A stretch of 64,000 bases of DNA from Bacteroidales bacterium. GTDB lineage: Bacteria > Bacteroidota > Bacteroidia > Bacteroidales > UBA10428. Positions 9,420-18,537 of the stretch are shown in pieces. The stretch is taken from NCBI GenBank assembly GCA_016929525.1, contig JAFGIP010000087.1, positions 1-64,000 of the forward strand, written 5' to 3'. The translations under genes were made by a program, and so were the position numbers. The notes under the pieces are model-generated. The model was not told the DNA's origin. It did no database searches and saw only the letters and a list, made by a program, of their open reading frames with translations. Every line of letters starts with the position of its first letter. Position 1 is the stretch's first letter.

Positions 9420-9447
9420 ATACGTTTATAAACGTTTGTAAACGTAT
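9420..9447. promoter_or_regulatory. Nested palindromic operator-like site between ssb and zinc-ribbon gene
   Basis: Two overlapping 14-bp dyads: ACGTTTATAAACGT (9422-9435, perfect) and ACGTTTGTAAACGT (9432-9445, one off-centre mismatch). The whole 28-bp stretch, with ATAC and GTAT ends and centre AACGTT, is also nearly self-complementary. It lies between the divergent starts of ssb and the 118-residue zinc-ribbon gene, where a repressor or activator could control both. No known regulator could be assigned. Confidence 0.55.
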
Positions 9448-9484
9448 TTTATGCAAATTATCAAATACTTAAGTAATTTACGTT

Positions 9485-9841
9485 ATGGATAAAAAAAGAA
9501 TATGCCCGGTTTGTGGCGATACAATTTTTGGCAGAATAGATAAAAAATTCTGTTCCGATCAGTGCAGAACGGAATTTAATAACAGGAATAGTAAAGAATA
9601 TAATAATTACATCAGAAAAATTAACAGTATATTAAAAAAAAACAGGAGAATTTTAGTTGAATTAAATCCAAACGGGAAAACTAAAATCCTTAGAACCAAG
9701 CTTATTGACAGTGGATTTAATTTTGATTACCATACCCATGTATATAAAAGCAGGACAGGTAATACATACTATTTTTGTTATGAACATGGTTATATTGAGT
9801 TAGAAGATGATTATTGTGCTATCGTAAAAAAAGATATTTAA
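9485..9841 (+). CDS. Small zinc-ribbon protein of unknown function
   Basis: Unrecognised 118-residue protein. Near the N-terminus it has CPVCG (C7, C10) and CSDQC (C23, C27), a four-cysteine zinc-binding knuckle like those of DNA-binding or DNA-repair accessory proteins; the intervening GRIDKKFCSDQCR resembles short Bacteroidota zinc-ribbon proteins. Residues 30-60 are basic and helical. The C-terminal half is rich in Tyr and ends in an acidic stretch. It is divergent from ssb across a palindromic site and is followed at 29 bp by a lipoprotein gene, so a shared control with ssb is possible. No catalytic motif is seen. Confidence 0.7.
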   Translation: MDKKRICPVCGDTIFGRIDKKFCSDQCRTEFNNRNSKEYNNYIRKINSILKKNRRILVELNPNGKTKILRTKLIDSGFNFDYHTHVYKSRTGNTYYFCYEHGYIELEDDYCAIVKKDI

Positions 9842-9870
9842 TCAGTAATTAATTTTTTAAAATCCTCCTT

Positions 9871-10533
9871 ATGCGTCGAATATTTAAATATCTTCCTATA
9901 CTTTTAATATTTCTTGTGTTTGTCAACTGCAAACCCAAAGTACTTTTTAAAAAGGCTCAACCCAAAAGAATAAAGAATTTACATTACCTGCCTGCAGAAT
10001 ATCTGGGAAAATATCTGAATGTTAAAGACAGCTCGGTGTTAACGATCGATTCGATTATTATTCTGCATGAAGAGTTCGAATTCTCAAAAATGACCAGACA
10101 AGAATTATATGAAGATATTGACACGGTGATTAATCATGATACAACCGTATATATAGATGAAAACTGGGTTATAGCTATAAGAATTTTCGGCGATTCTGCA
10201 AGTTACAGCTCGTATATGGTAGATACATTATTTAATCTTGACAATAATGATGTTTTAAGAAAATATGAAGGTTATTTATTTTTAAATAAATTAAGTGATA
10301 ACGAATTATGGGAAATTTCCATAATGAAACTGACTTCAGATTCATTATTATTTGATCCTTTGGTAAGGTCATCAGAAATTGACTCGTTAAGGTCGATAAC
10401 AAGAATCAGGGAAATTAAAGACCCGGAGGAAGAGAATAAAATAAAGGAATATCATTTGAATCCTACAAGAAAACAGCTTAGAAAAATACTTGAAAAACAT
10501 CCGGTTGAATACAGTTATTTACCTGTCAAATAA
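9871..10533 (+). CDS. Putative lipoprotein of unknown function
   Basis: 220-residue protein with a lipoprotein signal peptide (KYLPILLIFLVFVNC, Cys20) followed by a basic stretch KPKVLFKKAQPKR. The mature part is rich in Asp, Glu and Ser and alternates predicted strands, with no family recognised. It lies 29 bp after the zinc-ribbon gene, and its stop is 37 bp from the convergent stop of the sensor kinase gene. Confidence 0.7.
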   Translation: MRRIFKYLPILLIFLVFVNCKPKVLFKKAQPKRIKNLHYLPAEYLGKYLNVKDSSVLTIDSIIILHEEFEFSKMTRQELYEDIDTVINHDTTVYIDENWVIAIRIFGDSASYSSYMVDTLFNLDNNDVLRKYEGYLFLNKLSDNELWEISIMKLTSDSLLFDPLVRSSEIDSLRSITRIREIKDPEEENKIKEYHLNPTRKQLRKILEKHPVEYSYLPVK

Positions 10534-10570
10534 ATTATCCTAAAATCCGAATTAAATATTAGAACATAAC

Positions 10571-13500
10571 TCATCTTTTTACCGGTAAAGTAAAAGAAAA
10601 TATGCTCCCTTTATTTTCTTCGCTTTCCATCCAGATTGTGCCACCGTTCTTTTCAATGAATTCTTTACAAAGAATTAAGCCAAGACCTGTTCCTGTTTCT
10701 CCTGCCGTACCTTTTGTATGATAAGAACTGTCAATGTTGAATATCTGATCGGCTATATTACCCGGAATTCCCACGCCGTTATCTTTTACCGAGATGATAA
10801 TCTGATTGTTTGCCTGTTGACATGAAATGGTAACCAACCCTCCCGAAGGAGTAAATTTAATAGCATTTGTTATTAGATTTCGTATTATGGTATCAACCAT
10901 ATTTTTATCGGAAAATGCTTCTGAATCTTTATCAATCTCGGAAATTACTGTAATATCTTTCCTTGAATAATGATCCTTTAATAAAATAAGGTTGTTGGTT
11001 AATATTTCATCAATAGATATTTTTTCCGGTTTTGGTATATACTGAGAGCTTTGTGAGCGTGACCATTCGAGCAGATTTTCAAGTAAATCATAGGTTTTCT
11101 TTGCTGAATCCTTAATGCTTCTTATATACAATTCTCTTTTTTTATTATCCAGCTTTTGATGTTTATTGTATAACAATTCGGAAAATCCCAATATTGAATT
11201 CATTGGGTTTCTAAGATCGTGCCCTATTATAGAGAAAAACTTATCTTTTGTTGCATTTAGTTCACTTAATTGTTCATTTTTTACTTTAAGCTCCTCAGCC
11301 TGTTCTTCAATATGTAATTGCCTTTCCTGTAATAAAGTATTCTTACTGTTAAGTTCGTTATTCGAATTAAGAAGATATTGATTCAGTTTTTTTAGTTCTG
11401 CTCTTCTTCTCAGTACCCTTGCCCCTAAATAAGAAATAATTATCAGGAATGATACCATAAGAATTATAAACCAGGCCTGGAAATATATAGGCGGAATAAC
11501 TTTAAATCTGATAATTGCCGGTTTACTCTCTACATTAAATGCGTTATCCCTGCATCTGACTTCAAAGGTATGAATACCGCCCTGCTTATTATCAATAATG
11601 AACTTACTGCTCTTTGTAAATGGTGACCATTCCTTTTCATCAATCCTGTAAGAGAATTGCAGTTCATCCTTTGAAGTTTCATTAAGATAATCTGTTCCTT
11701 CCCATTCGACAATGGTACTTGCAAAATAAGAAACCTTCTCCGGATAAATAAGCAGTCGGGTTACCGGAGGATTATTATCAGCGGTATAACGGACACAATA
11801 AAATTCTGAATTATCCGGCCGGATTTTTGAATCGGAAGGTATTGAACGCATAAACCACGCCCTGGATGAAATATTGATCCATATCTCATTTGAATCAATA
11901 ACATGTATAGTACCACCCTCCCTGTCAATTTTCAGTTCTTCGGGAAATGCATAAGTATTCCATGAGTATCCGTCGAACCGACTAATTCCACGGTCTGTTG
12001 CAACAATTACATCTGAATCGCTATTGCTTGAAATAAATGATGTCATATTACTTGCAATTCCATCGGTAACAGTGAACTTTCTTATACTGTCATTTTGATA
12101 ATCATAATAAAACAAACCAACTCCTCCTTTACCGATCCAATGTTTACCTGTATTAGTCCGATGCACAACGTCAATCCAGTCGCTCCTGAAATCGATATGT
12201 TTGTTTACCATAAACGATTGGGAACCATCGAAACAATTTACGTAAGCTCCCCCGGAAAAAAGCAGACTGTCGCATGTTTGCGCCATTCCTGACATTTGAA
12301 ACGGTGCAACAGGTGCCGGAAAATGTTTAAAATTAATATCTCCTTCTTCTGTAAATGTTACTTTAATTACGCCCCCCTTATGGCCTTCATCTTCAAGTGC
12401 CTCATTTCCCGCACCTAACCAGACAGTACCGTCATCTGCTTCACAAAAAGCTCTGTAATCTATATTGTATGACAATTCGGGAAAAGTATACATCTTCCAT
12501 TCATTATTCCTGAACAGCGATACAGCAGCTGTCGAATTATTACTGCCGTGCACCCATACATCCCCTGCGCGGGTAATACGAACAGAAACCGGAGCATTAA
12601 TAATATTTTTAGAATTTTTATATACCATCCATTTTTTATCAGTGCTCTGGTATCGCACTACAAATCCGTTAACATCGATAAACCACAGATCACCGTTTTT
12701 ATCACTGGCCTGAAAATTTAATTTATCATAACTGGTCCAGTGATTCTGATCGTATTTAACGCGAAAAATCTTATTTCTTTTACAACCGAGCCATAAATTA
12801 CCATCAGTAGTATAATCAACTGTTAACCTGGCAGTAGGAAACGGCATTTCCGGAGGCGCATAAACAACCCATTTCCCGTCCTTAAACGCGTGAAGTAAAC
12901 TGTAACCACCTACCCAAATAATTCCGTCTGGTGTTTCTTCTATCGAAACATTTCTGTTGTTCCCTCCAAAATCACTCAATTCAAAATAATCAATCTCATC
13001 TTCATTAAATGAATATATGCCCAGGTTAAACTGTTCGCACAATACCCAGATTTCTCCATTTCTTAACTGCCTTATTAGCGGATCACGCCCTAGGGAATAC
13101 CCGTTTTTCTCGTTATAAATTCTCCATGCTGAGGAAACGGATGGTGATTTGGCGCTGAATTTTATCAGATTATTAAAAAATGAAAACCAAATATTCTGTA
13201 ATCTGTCCTGATAAACAACATTCTGATGACATTCAAAATGCCTGTATTTCTTATCACATTTACTCTCAATTTCAGAAGGCATTGTAAAAAAGTTCCATTC
13301 AGGAAAGATCTTAACTAAAGAATCTCTCTTACTTTCAGAAGTTATTAATCTAACCTGATCATTTGCTGACTGAATAACTCCCTCGAATGTGGCAATAAGC
13401 ATTCCTTCATCGACAAGCTGAAAATTTCCAAATTCACCCACCCATAATGAATCTAAAGGAAATACCTTCTCCCAATTATCATCAGTATATTTAAAAATTG

Positions 13501-13825
13501 CATAATTGGTATTGATGAATACAGTTCCATCCCTGTCGCATTCTATCTGATTTACTTCATGACCATCCAAACCATCTTCTTTATTATAATGAACCCACGA
13601 TATACCATCGTAATGTATAATGCCATCATTTACACCAAACCAGATTGTTCTGTCGGCGGCTTCCTTCATGCAAAGATATCCGCTACCCTGAAGTTCACTA
13701 TATTCTGTCCATCTCCACCTTTCATATAACTGATCTCTGAGTTCAACCTCATAAGAAGACTGCCCGGATAATACAATTCCGGTAAGTTCTAAAAAAAATG
13801 ATATTGTCAAACAGATATACCTCAT
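10571..13825 (-). CDS. Two-component sensor histidine kinase with periplasmic propeller
   Basis: Membrane sensor kinase of 1084 residues. A signal peptide is followed by about 700 residues of two-component-regulator propeller repeats (recurring GxIWVGG.., GDLWFIDVNG, GTVWLGAGNE), a Y_Y_Y-type beta-sandwich domain (FSYRIDEKEWSPF near 735), one membrane span near 785-805 (FIILMVSFLIIISYLGARVL) and a coiled coil. The kinase core follows: H-box GHDLRNPMNSILGFSEL (phospho-His about 867), N-box RNLITNAIKFTPSGG, and G-boxes DNGVGIP and GTGLGLILCKEF. It ends right after the ATPase domain, so unlike the hybrid HTCS regulators it has no receiver or AraC domain. No response regulator is nearby. Such propellers usually sense glycans, but the ligand is unknown. 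Confidence 0.92.
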   Translation of the reverse strand: MRYICLTISFFLELTGIVLSGQSSYEVELRDQLYERWRWTEYSELQGSGYLCMKEAADRTIWFGVNDGIIHYDGISWVHYNKEDGLDGHEVNQIECDRDGTVFINTNYAIFKYTDDNWEKVFPLDSLWVGEFGNFQLVDEGMLIATFEGVIQSANDQVRLITSESKRDSLVKIFPEWNFFTMPSEIESKCDKKYRHFECHQNVVYQDRLQNIWFSFFNNLIKFSAKSPSVSSAWRIYNEKNGYSLGRDPLIRQLRNGEIWVLCEQFNLGIYSFNEDEIDYFELSDFGGNNRNVSIEETPDGIIWVGGYSLLHAFKDGKWVVYAPPEMPFPTARLTVDYTTDGNLWLGCKRNKIFRVKYDQNHWTSYDKLNFQASDKNGDLWFIDVNGFVVRYQSTDKKWMVYKNSKNIINAPVSVRITRAGDVWVHGSNNSTAAVSLFRNNEWKMYTFPELSYNIDYRAFCEADDGTVWLGAGNEALEDEGHKGGVIKVTFTEEGDINFKHFPAPVAPFQMSGMAQTCDSLLFSGGAYVNCFDGSQSFMVNKHIDFRSDWIDVVHRTNTGKHWIGKGGVGLFYYDYQNDSIRKFTVTDGIASNMTSFISSNSDSDVIVATDRGISRFDGYSWNTYAFPEELKIDREGGTIHVIDSNEIWINISSRAWFMRSIPSDSKIRPDNSEFYCVRYTADNNPPVTRLLIYPEKVSYFASTIVEWEGTDYLNETSKDELQFSYRIDEKEWSPFTKSSKFIIDNKQGGIHTFEVRCRDNAFNVESKPAIIRFKVIPPIYFQAWFIILMVSFLIIISYLGARVLRRRAELKKLNQYLLNSNNELNSKNTLLQERQLHIEEQAEELKVKNEQLSELNATKDKFFSIIGHDLRNPMNSILGFSELLYNKHQKLDNKKRELYIRSIKDSAKKTYDLLENLLEWSRSQSSQYIPKPEKISIDEILTNNLILLKDHYSRKDITVISEIDKDSEAFSDKNMVDTIIRNLITNAIKFTPSGGLVTISCQQANNQIIISVKDNGVGIPGNIADQIFNIDSSYHTKGTAGETGTGLGLILCKEFIEKNGGTIWMESEENKGSIFSFTLPVKR

Positions 13826-13986
13826 TTCAAAAATTCTGTAAAATATCTTATATGTAATCTTATTAATTCTTTCTCAATTATAATTAAGTTACCTGATATA
13901 CTATCAGTTCTATTATTAAGTTACATACTATTAATTAATATACATCTTTTTTACTTACAAAATTTTAATTTATAGATGCTAACCTT

Positions 13987-13994
13987 TACATTTG
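13987..13994 (+). promoter_or_regulatory. -7 element of the hisI promoter
   Basis: TACATTTG matches the Bacteroidota -7 consensus TAnnTTTG. No clean -33 TTG is seen at the ideal distance. A transcript would begin near 14000, downstream of the in-frame ATG at 13976, which argues that hisI starts at the ATG at 14018. Confidence 0.4.
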
Positions 13995-14017
13995 CCACCT
14001 CAACAAATCAAATATCA

Positions 14018-14404
14018 ATGAGCAAAGAATACACAGAAGATCTCCTTCTGGATTTCGGTGATGACGGAAATAAGCTAATTCCTGTTGTGACACAAGACTA
14101 TACAACGAAGGAAGTATTAATTCTGGCATTTGCCAATAAGGAGGCTTTTAAAGAAACAGTTAAAAGTGGTTATGCCACTTATTTTAGCCGCAGTCGTAAT
14201 GAACTGTGGAAAAAAGGCATGACATCGGGAGATATGCTTAAGATTGAAGAGATCCGAATCAACTGCGAACAAAATTCACTACTGTACATGGTTACACCTA
14301 TGGGAGAAGGGGCTTGTCACGCCAGGAAAGAAAACGGGTTGCCTCATGCTTCATGTTACTATAGAAAAATTGAAGGCAATAAGCTACATTTCATCGATAA
14401 ATAA
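14018..14404 (+). CDS. hisI: Phosphoribosyl-AMP cyclohydrolase
   Basis: Third enzyme of histidine synthesis, opening the adenine ring of phosphoribosyl-AMP. The 128-residue protein shows the family core: VTQDYTTKEVLILAFAN, YATYFSRSRNELWKKGMTSGD, and the metal-binding ACHA of GEGACHARKENGLPHASC. Start at MSKEYTEDLL; the in-frame ATG 42 bases upstream overlaps the predicted promoter. It is a stand-alone HisI without the HisE pyrophosphohydrolase domain that is fused to it in many Bacteroidota. It is followed 29 bp later by a HisG-like gene, consistent with a two-gene histidine unit. Confidence 0.9.
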   Translation: MSKEYTEDLLLDFGDDGNKLIPVVTQDYTTKEVLILAFANKEAFKETVKSGYATYFSRSRNELWKKGMTSGDMLKIEEIRINCEQNSLLYMVTPMGEGACHARKENGLPHASCYYRKIEGNKLHFIDK

Positions 14405-14433
14405 AAATAATTCAATAACCTGTTCCAGATAAA

Positions 14434-15480
14434 ATGAAAAAAGAGAATCTCATTGTAGGAATGCCTGCCGGATCGCTGGCAAACCCAAACCGGGGTGGCA
14501 ATCTGATCCAACTCCTGGAGAAAGCAGGATTTAAAACATCGGGATACGAAAAGGGCGGACCAAGTCAGTTTAGTACCACGAACTTTTTATTTGGATGGGA
14601 TGGTCGCCCACAGGAATTCGGATCCCAGCTGGGAATCGGGGAACTCGATGTTGCAATAGCAGGAGATGACTGGATCAAAGAACGTATACTCGAGTTAAAA
14701 CTTGAATACAAAACTGACCTCCAACTGGAAAAAGTACTATCGCTTAAAAGAGGTGATGTTAAACTTGTAGGAATTGTAAAAGAAGACAAGCACAGGAATT
14801 TAGAGGAATTCCTTAACTATATCACTGATAATAAAGAACTCATAACAGTTGTATCTGAAATGCCTTACCTGGCCTTAAACTGGATACAAAGTGCCTTAAA
14901 AAAGATTGGCAAGTTTGAAGCATTTAGTGCGTTTTCTGTTCAGAAATATAAAACACCTTCAAAAATATCAAAAGGAATACTGATTTATGAAACCTGGGGA
15001 AAGACTGAAGCAAAGGTAAAAAATGAAGGTGCAGATATTGGTTTGGAAATTACCCAGAGTGGCAGTGCTATCAAAAATTATGGTTTGCATATTATCGATA
15101 CTGTCCTGGAATCTGAAACAGGCATTTATATAAATCCGGAATTAAAGAAAGATACCGGCAAAACAGAATTGCTAAAAATGTTTCTTCTGAACCTTTATGG
15201 TGTTGTTAATGCTGAAAACAAGGTTATTATACTTTTCAATGTTCCAAATGATCGGGTAAAAGATATCGAGAAATACCTAAGCGATAACTCTCTGTTTGCA
15301 GACGAACCAACAAAAAATATTGGAAAATCGTTTACAGAATTCAATATACAGGTTGATATCAGCAAAAAAGATCTTTCATTAGCCGAAGTGCGTTATGAAC
15401 TGGCTAAGCGTAAAGCCGTTAATATCGATACAATACCGATAGATTCTTCTATTCAGAATATCGATGTGATTGGTTTTTAA
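14434..15480 (+). CDS. hisG: ATP phosphoribosyltransferase, divergent long form
   Basis: Likely first enzyme of histidine synthesis, joining ATP and PRPP. The 348 residues follow the HisG plan: LIVGMPAGSLANPNRGGN at the N-terminus, a periplasmic-binding-like domain with ELDVAIAGDDWIKERI near 75 (equivalent to the family's DLGIxGxD), and GADIGLEITQSGSAIKNYGL near 205, the PRPP-binding region. A C-terminal regulatory ferredoxin-like domain follows, with ENKVIILFNVPNDRVKDIEKYL. It is longer than typical HisG (about 290-300), with extra sequence around GGPSQFSTTNFLFGWDGRP, and is clearly divergent. The hisI gene directly upstream supports the call. Confidence 0.75.
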   Translation: MKKENLIVGMPAGSLANPNRGGNLIQLLEKAGFKTSGYEKGGPSQFSTTNFLFGWDGRPQEFGSQLGIGELDVAIAGDDWIKERILELKLEYKTDLQLEKVLSLKRGDVKLVGIVKEDKHRNLEEFLNYITDNKELITVVSEMPYLALNWIQSALKKIGKFEAFSAFSVQKYKTPSKISKGILIYETWGKTEAKVKNEGADIGLEITQSGSAIKNYGLHIIDTVLESETGIYINPELKKDTGKTELLKMFLLNLYGVVNAENKVIILFNVPNDRVKDIEKYLSDNSLFADEPTKNIGKSFTEFNIQVDISKKDLSLAEVRYELAKRKAVNIDTIPIDSSIQNIDVIGF

Positions 15481-15568
15481 TAATTATTGCTGGCCAGCGA
15501 ATAAATAAAGTACCAACCTATCCTTTTTTTCATTAAGATTGTATTCATAATCCCATCACTTAACAAAA

Positions 15569-16624
15569 ATGAAAAAATCAGCAGCTCTGTTCCTATTAGC
15601 CTTATTAGCATTTGGCTGTAAAAAAGATGATGACAAATCCGATGAAGCTCTTATCCTTAACTTCTCAGTTACAGCAATTGATATCGTGGATTTCGAGACA
15701 CGAGACATACTTATAGATGAAGAAAAAAGTATTGTTAGCATTTTCTCTGAAAATTATATCGATGAATCAGAAATACCCGTAAGTCTTACTCCGTCAATAA
15801 CAGTATCCGTAGGTGCCAGTATTTCACCTGCATCAGGAGTACCTGTAACATACACAGATAAAGAAGAAGTTATTGTTTACACGGTAAGGGCTGAAAGCGG
15901 TTCGGAAAAAACCTGGCACGTATACCTGCGTGATAACCAACTGCCCAATTCCGATTTTGAAGACTGGCATGAAGTGACAGGTTTGGATAACCAGACATTT
16001 CTGCAGCCAGGTATGGAAGAAGTAACCACTCTTTGGACAACAGCAAACATGGGAACCAGTATATACAGTATTTATGGCACTATACCTCTGGAGGATGGCG
16101 ATAACACTTTAGTTCAGCTTATGACAGAAGAAAGTACGATGGTTCCGGTAAATACAGCGACACTTTTTACCGGAGAATTCGATATTAACGGTGCGATACA
16201 AAATCCCACAGATCCGGAACAGGCTACAAAATTTGGTGCTCCCTTTGTTTTCAGACCAGGCGCCGTAAAAATCGATTTTTCATACCAGGCCGGACCGGAA
16301 TATATAAGGGCTACTCTTAATGATCCGGATAATATTTTTGGCGGATTCAATGTTGAGAATATTGCCGGTGCCGACAGCTGTACCATTTATGGTATCCTGG
16401 AATACAGAGAAGGCGATAGTATCACAGAAATTGCCAGAGCCCGAGTTGTGGCAGGAGATTCCGGCCCGGAATTAAGTGAACTTATCATACCTTTTGTTTA
16501 TGAGTCGAGCCTTGACCCGACCCACATTACAATAGTTTTTGCATCGAGTGTGAACGGTCATTATTTCACCGGAGCTGTCGGAAGCACCCTTATCATAGAT
16601 AACCTGGAGCTTATATATGAATAA
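15569..16624 (+). CDS. PCMD-type lipoprotein
   Basis: Surface or periplasmic lipoprotein of 351 residues. It has a signal peptide with lipobox LLAFGC (Cys17) and a KKDDDK tail, an N-terminal beta-sandwich resembling the DUF5018-type module (FSVTAIDIVDFETRDI through TVRAESGSEKTWHVYL, about 28-112), then a C-terminal putative carbohydrate-metabolism domain (PCMD) starting at LPNSDFEDWHE and including VRPGAVKIDFSY-like and GSTLIIDNLELIYE segments. The last 8 bases overlap the start of the following beta-barrel gene, so the two are translationally coupled. Function is unknown beyond a likely glycan or surface-ligand role. Confidence 0.75.
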   Translation: MKKSAALFLLALLAFGCKKDDDKSDEALILNFSVTAIDIVDFETRDILIDEEKSIVSIFSENYIDESEIPVSLTPSITVSVGASISPASGVPVTYTDKEEVIVYTVRAESGSEKTWHVYLRDNQLPNSDFEDWHEVTGLDNQTFLQPGMEEVTTLWTTANMGTSIYSIYGTIPLEDGDNTLVQLMTEESTMVPVNTATLFTGEFDINGAIQNPTDPEQATKFGAPFVFRPGAVKIDFSYQAGPEYIRATLNDPDNIFGGFNVENIAGADSCTIYGILEYREGDSITEIARARVVAGDSGPELSELIIPFVYESSLDPTHITIVFASSVNGHYFTGAVGSTLIIDNLELIYE

Positions 16625-17372
16625 TCCCATGATCAGAAGATTTCATATCCTGATTTTATTGCTAAGCATCAATGCATATTCACAAAATTCTATCCTAAGC
16701 ATATATCCAAATCTGGGAGTTGACGTTGGAGGTGCCATCCCTTTCCCGTTCTCTGATATCCCTGAAGATGCTGGCGGTACACCAAAGCCATATCCTACAC
16801 TGGGATTAGGTGTAAATTATGAATTCAATGAGGAATGGAGCCTAAGCCTGGAATGCAACTACCATTTAATTGCTTTTTCGGCAAAAGCAACAGTCCGGAG
16901 TCAACCCATCAACAATGATGATGGAACAACAGTTCTTTATTTTACAGGCGAAACAAAAGCCGATGTAGAACTGAGACAGGTAGAATTTCCATTAAGTGCA
17001 AATTATAAAGTAGGAGAAAACTGGTATGTAATCTTTGGCGGGTATTATTCCAGAATTCTTGAAGGAACTTTTTACACCGAAGGTAAGAATGGGGTTCTTT
17101 CTAATGACAGAAATATAACCGATAATGCTATCCTTCCGGGAACTGCACCAACACAATACGATTTCAATGACAAAATTGATAAATGGGATGCCGGTATAAT
17201 GATAGGGTACAGATATAATATTTCTCAGAAATTGTTCTTCTGGGCAAAATTTCATGTCGGGTTCAAAAGTATATTTCAAAAAGATTTTAAAAATATCGAT
17301 TACGAAATGTATCAGCTCAGATTAAGTGCAGGTATTTCTTACAAGTTATTTACATTTAACCGGTCAGAATAA
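16617..17372 (+). CDS. Outer-membrane beta-barrel protein
   Basis: 251-residue protein with a signal peptide (HILILLLSINAYS, cleaved near QNSIL) and alternating amphipathic strands typical of small OmpW/PorT-like 8-stranded barrels, for example YPTLGLGVNYEFNEEWSLSL, NWYVIFGGYYSRILEGTF, and QLRLSAGISYKLFTF at the C-terminus ending near aromatic residues. The start overlaps the upstream PCMD lipoprotein gene by 8 bases; a second ATG lies 12 bases in. The pair may form a surface complex. Its stop faces the qmoC stop 52 bp away. No substrate can be inferred. Confidence 0.7.
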   Translation: MNNPMIRRFHILILLLSINAYSQNSILSIYPNLGVDVGGAIPFPFSDIPEDAGGTPKPYPTLGLGVNYEFNEEWSLSLECNYHLIAFSAKATVRSQPINNDDGTTVLYFTGETKADVELRQVEFPLSANYKVGENWYVIFGGYYSRILEGTFYTEGKNGVLSNDRNITDNAILPGTAPTQYDFNDKIDKWDAGIMIGYRYNISQKLFFWAKFHVGFKSIFQKDFKNIDYEMYQLRLSAGISYKLFTFNRSE

Positions 17373-17424
17373 ATCTTATCCGGATTTCCGAATTCCTAAT
17401 GCCGAAGTGGTTAAATAAATCACA

Positions 17425-18516
17425 TTACTTTCTTCCGATTGAATTTGCAAATGCTATAGCCACCGTTCGATAAACAAGGTGCCCGAACTTTGAATAGGGC
17501 AAATAGATAATAACATACCATACGCAAACCAGGTGAAAGAAATATAAATGGTATGCCGACTGCCAGTTTAAAAACCGCGCAGCCTCTACCACTACTCCCG
17601 ATACTGAAAGAATAAACAATGAAATAAGAAATGACCAGTCGGTATATGTGCTGTTAATTGAATTTTTATTTATCAACCTGTTCAATATCATTATTGACAA
17701 ACCGATCACAAGCATAACAGCAGCAACATTACCTAATATTTTAAAAGGATTGGTAAATGCCAGAGGGTAATTGTGAGTTATAGCGGCAATTATAGCAAAA
17801 GCCGTAACGACCAGTAACATGATAAAACCATAAAACACCAGGAAATGTGATATTTTTCTTGATTTCTGGGTATTGCACTTACCAAATTTTGAATGACTTA
17901 GTATTCCTGACCTGTTTTTAAATAGACTGATCAGCAATCCATTTTTCGGTTTTGCTTCCGGGCGACTTCTTTTAAGATCGTTCCAAAATTTAACAAGCCC
18001 GGATATTGCGAAACTATAAGAAAGAAAAGTGATTAAACTGAATGAACTATTCAACCAGGCATGAGGAAAGAATTTCGAATAATTCACCGGACCATCCGGT
18101 ATTCTAAATGTGCCTGCCAATAATAAAATACCGGCAATTATGATCACAGGAATTAGTATGGCAACAGGTAACAAAGCCGGCCTGTTTACTATCTTTCTAA
18201 GTATTTTTGGACATGCATAATGTTGATAGCTTATTTGTCTGATTGCTGAAAACACATCTGCCGGTTTAACATTGCGCGGACAATGAGTGCTGCAGTCGCC
18301 ACACTGGTGACATAACCATATATCTGTATTGGCTATCAGGTTATCTTTCATTCCCCATCCGGCCCAAATCATTTCTTTACGCGGGAAAGGCCTTTCTTCC
18401 GGTGCCAGTGTGCAAACAACAGAGCATGTTCCGCACTGCATACATTCGTTCAGTGATGATTTGCTAAGCCGTTTGAGTTCCTTCTTAAATTCTATATCAG
18501 GAGATATGTCAATCAT
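17425..18516 (-). CDS. qmoC: Quinone-interacting membrane-bound oxidoreductase, subunit C
   Basis: Membrane subunit of the Qmo complex that exchanges electrons between menaquinone and the QmoAB/Apr proteins. The 363 residues join an HdrC-like iron-sulfur domain and an HdrE/NarI-like cytochrome b. Two [4Fe-4S] sites are visible: C25, C28, C31, C35 (CMQCGTCSVVC) and C69, C72, C75, C79 (CHQCGDCSTHCP). PFPRKEMIWAGWG between them is characteristic of QmoC. Six hydrophobic helices follow from about 110, with histidines suited to heme b ligation (KISHFLVFYG; HLYFFHLVCVWY; PYSKFGHLVYR). It is the last gene of the cluster, 149 bp after qmoB. It lacks the CCG domains of true heterodisulfide reductase, which separates it from HdrBC. 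Confidence 0.9.
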   Translation of the reverse strand: MIDISPDIEFKKELKRLSKSSLNECMQCGTCSVVCTLAPEERPFPRKEMIWAGWGMKDNLIANTDIWLCHQCGDCSTHCPRNVKPADVFSAIRQISYQHYACPKILRKIVNRPALLPVAILIPVIIIAGILLLAGTFRIPDGPVNYSKFFPHAWLNSSFSLITFLSYSFAISGLVKFWNDLKRSRPEAKPKNGLLISLFKNRSGILSHSKFGKCNTQKSRKISHFLVFYGFIMLLVVTAFAIIAAITHNYPLAFTNPFKILGNVAAVMLVIGLSIMILNRLINKNSINSTYTDWSFLISLFILSVSGVVVEAARFLNWQSAYHLYFFHLVCVWYVIIYLPYSKFGHLVYRTVAIAFANSIGRK

Positions 18517-18537
18517 TTATATTAAATTATACTGTTC

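Noticed and set aside
15489-15498. GCTGGCCAGC palindrome after hisG as a terminator
   Set aside because: No loop and no U-run follow; likely chance.
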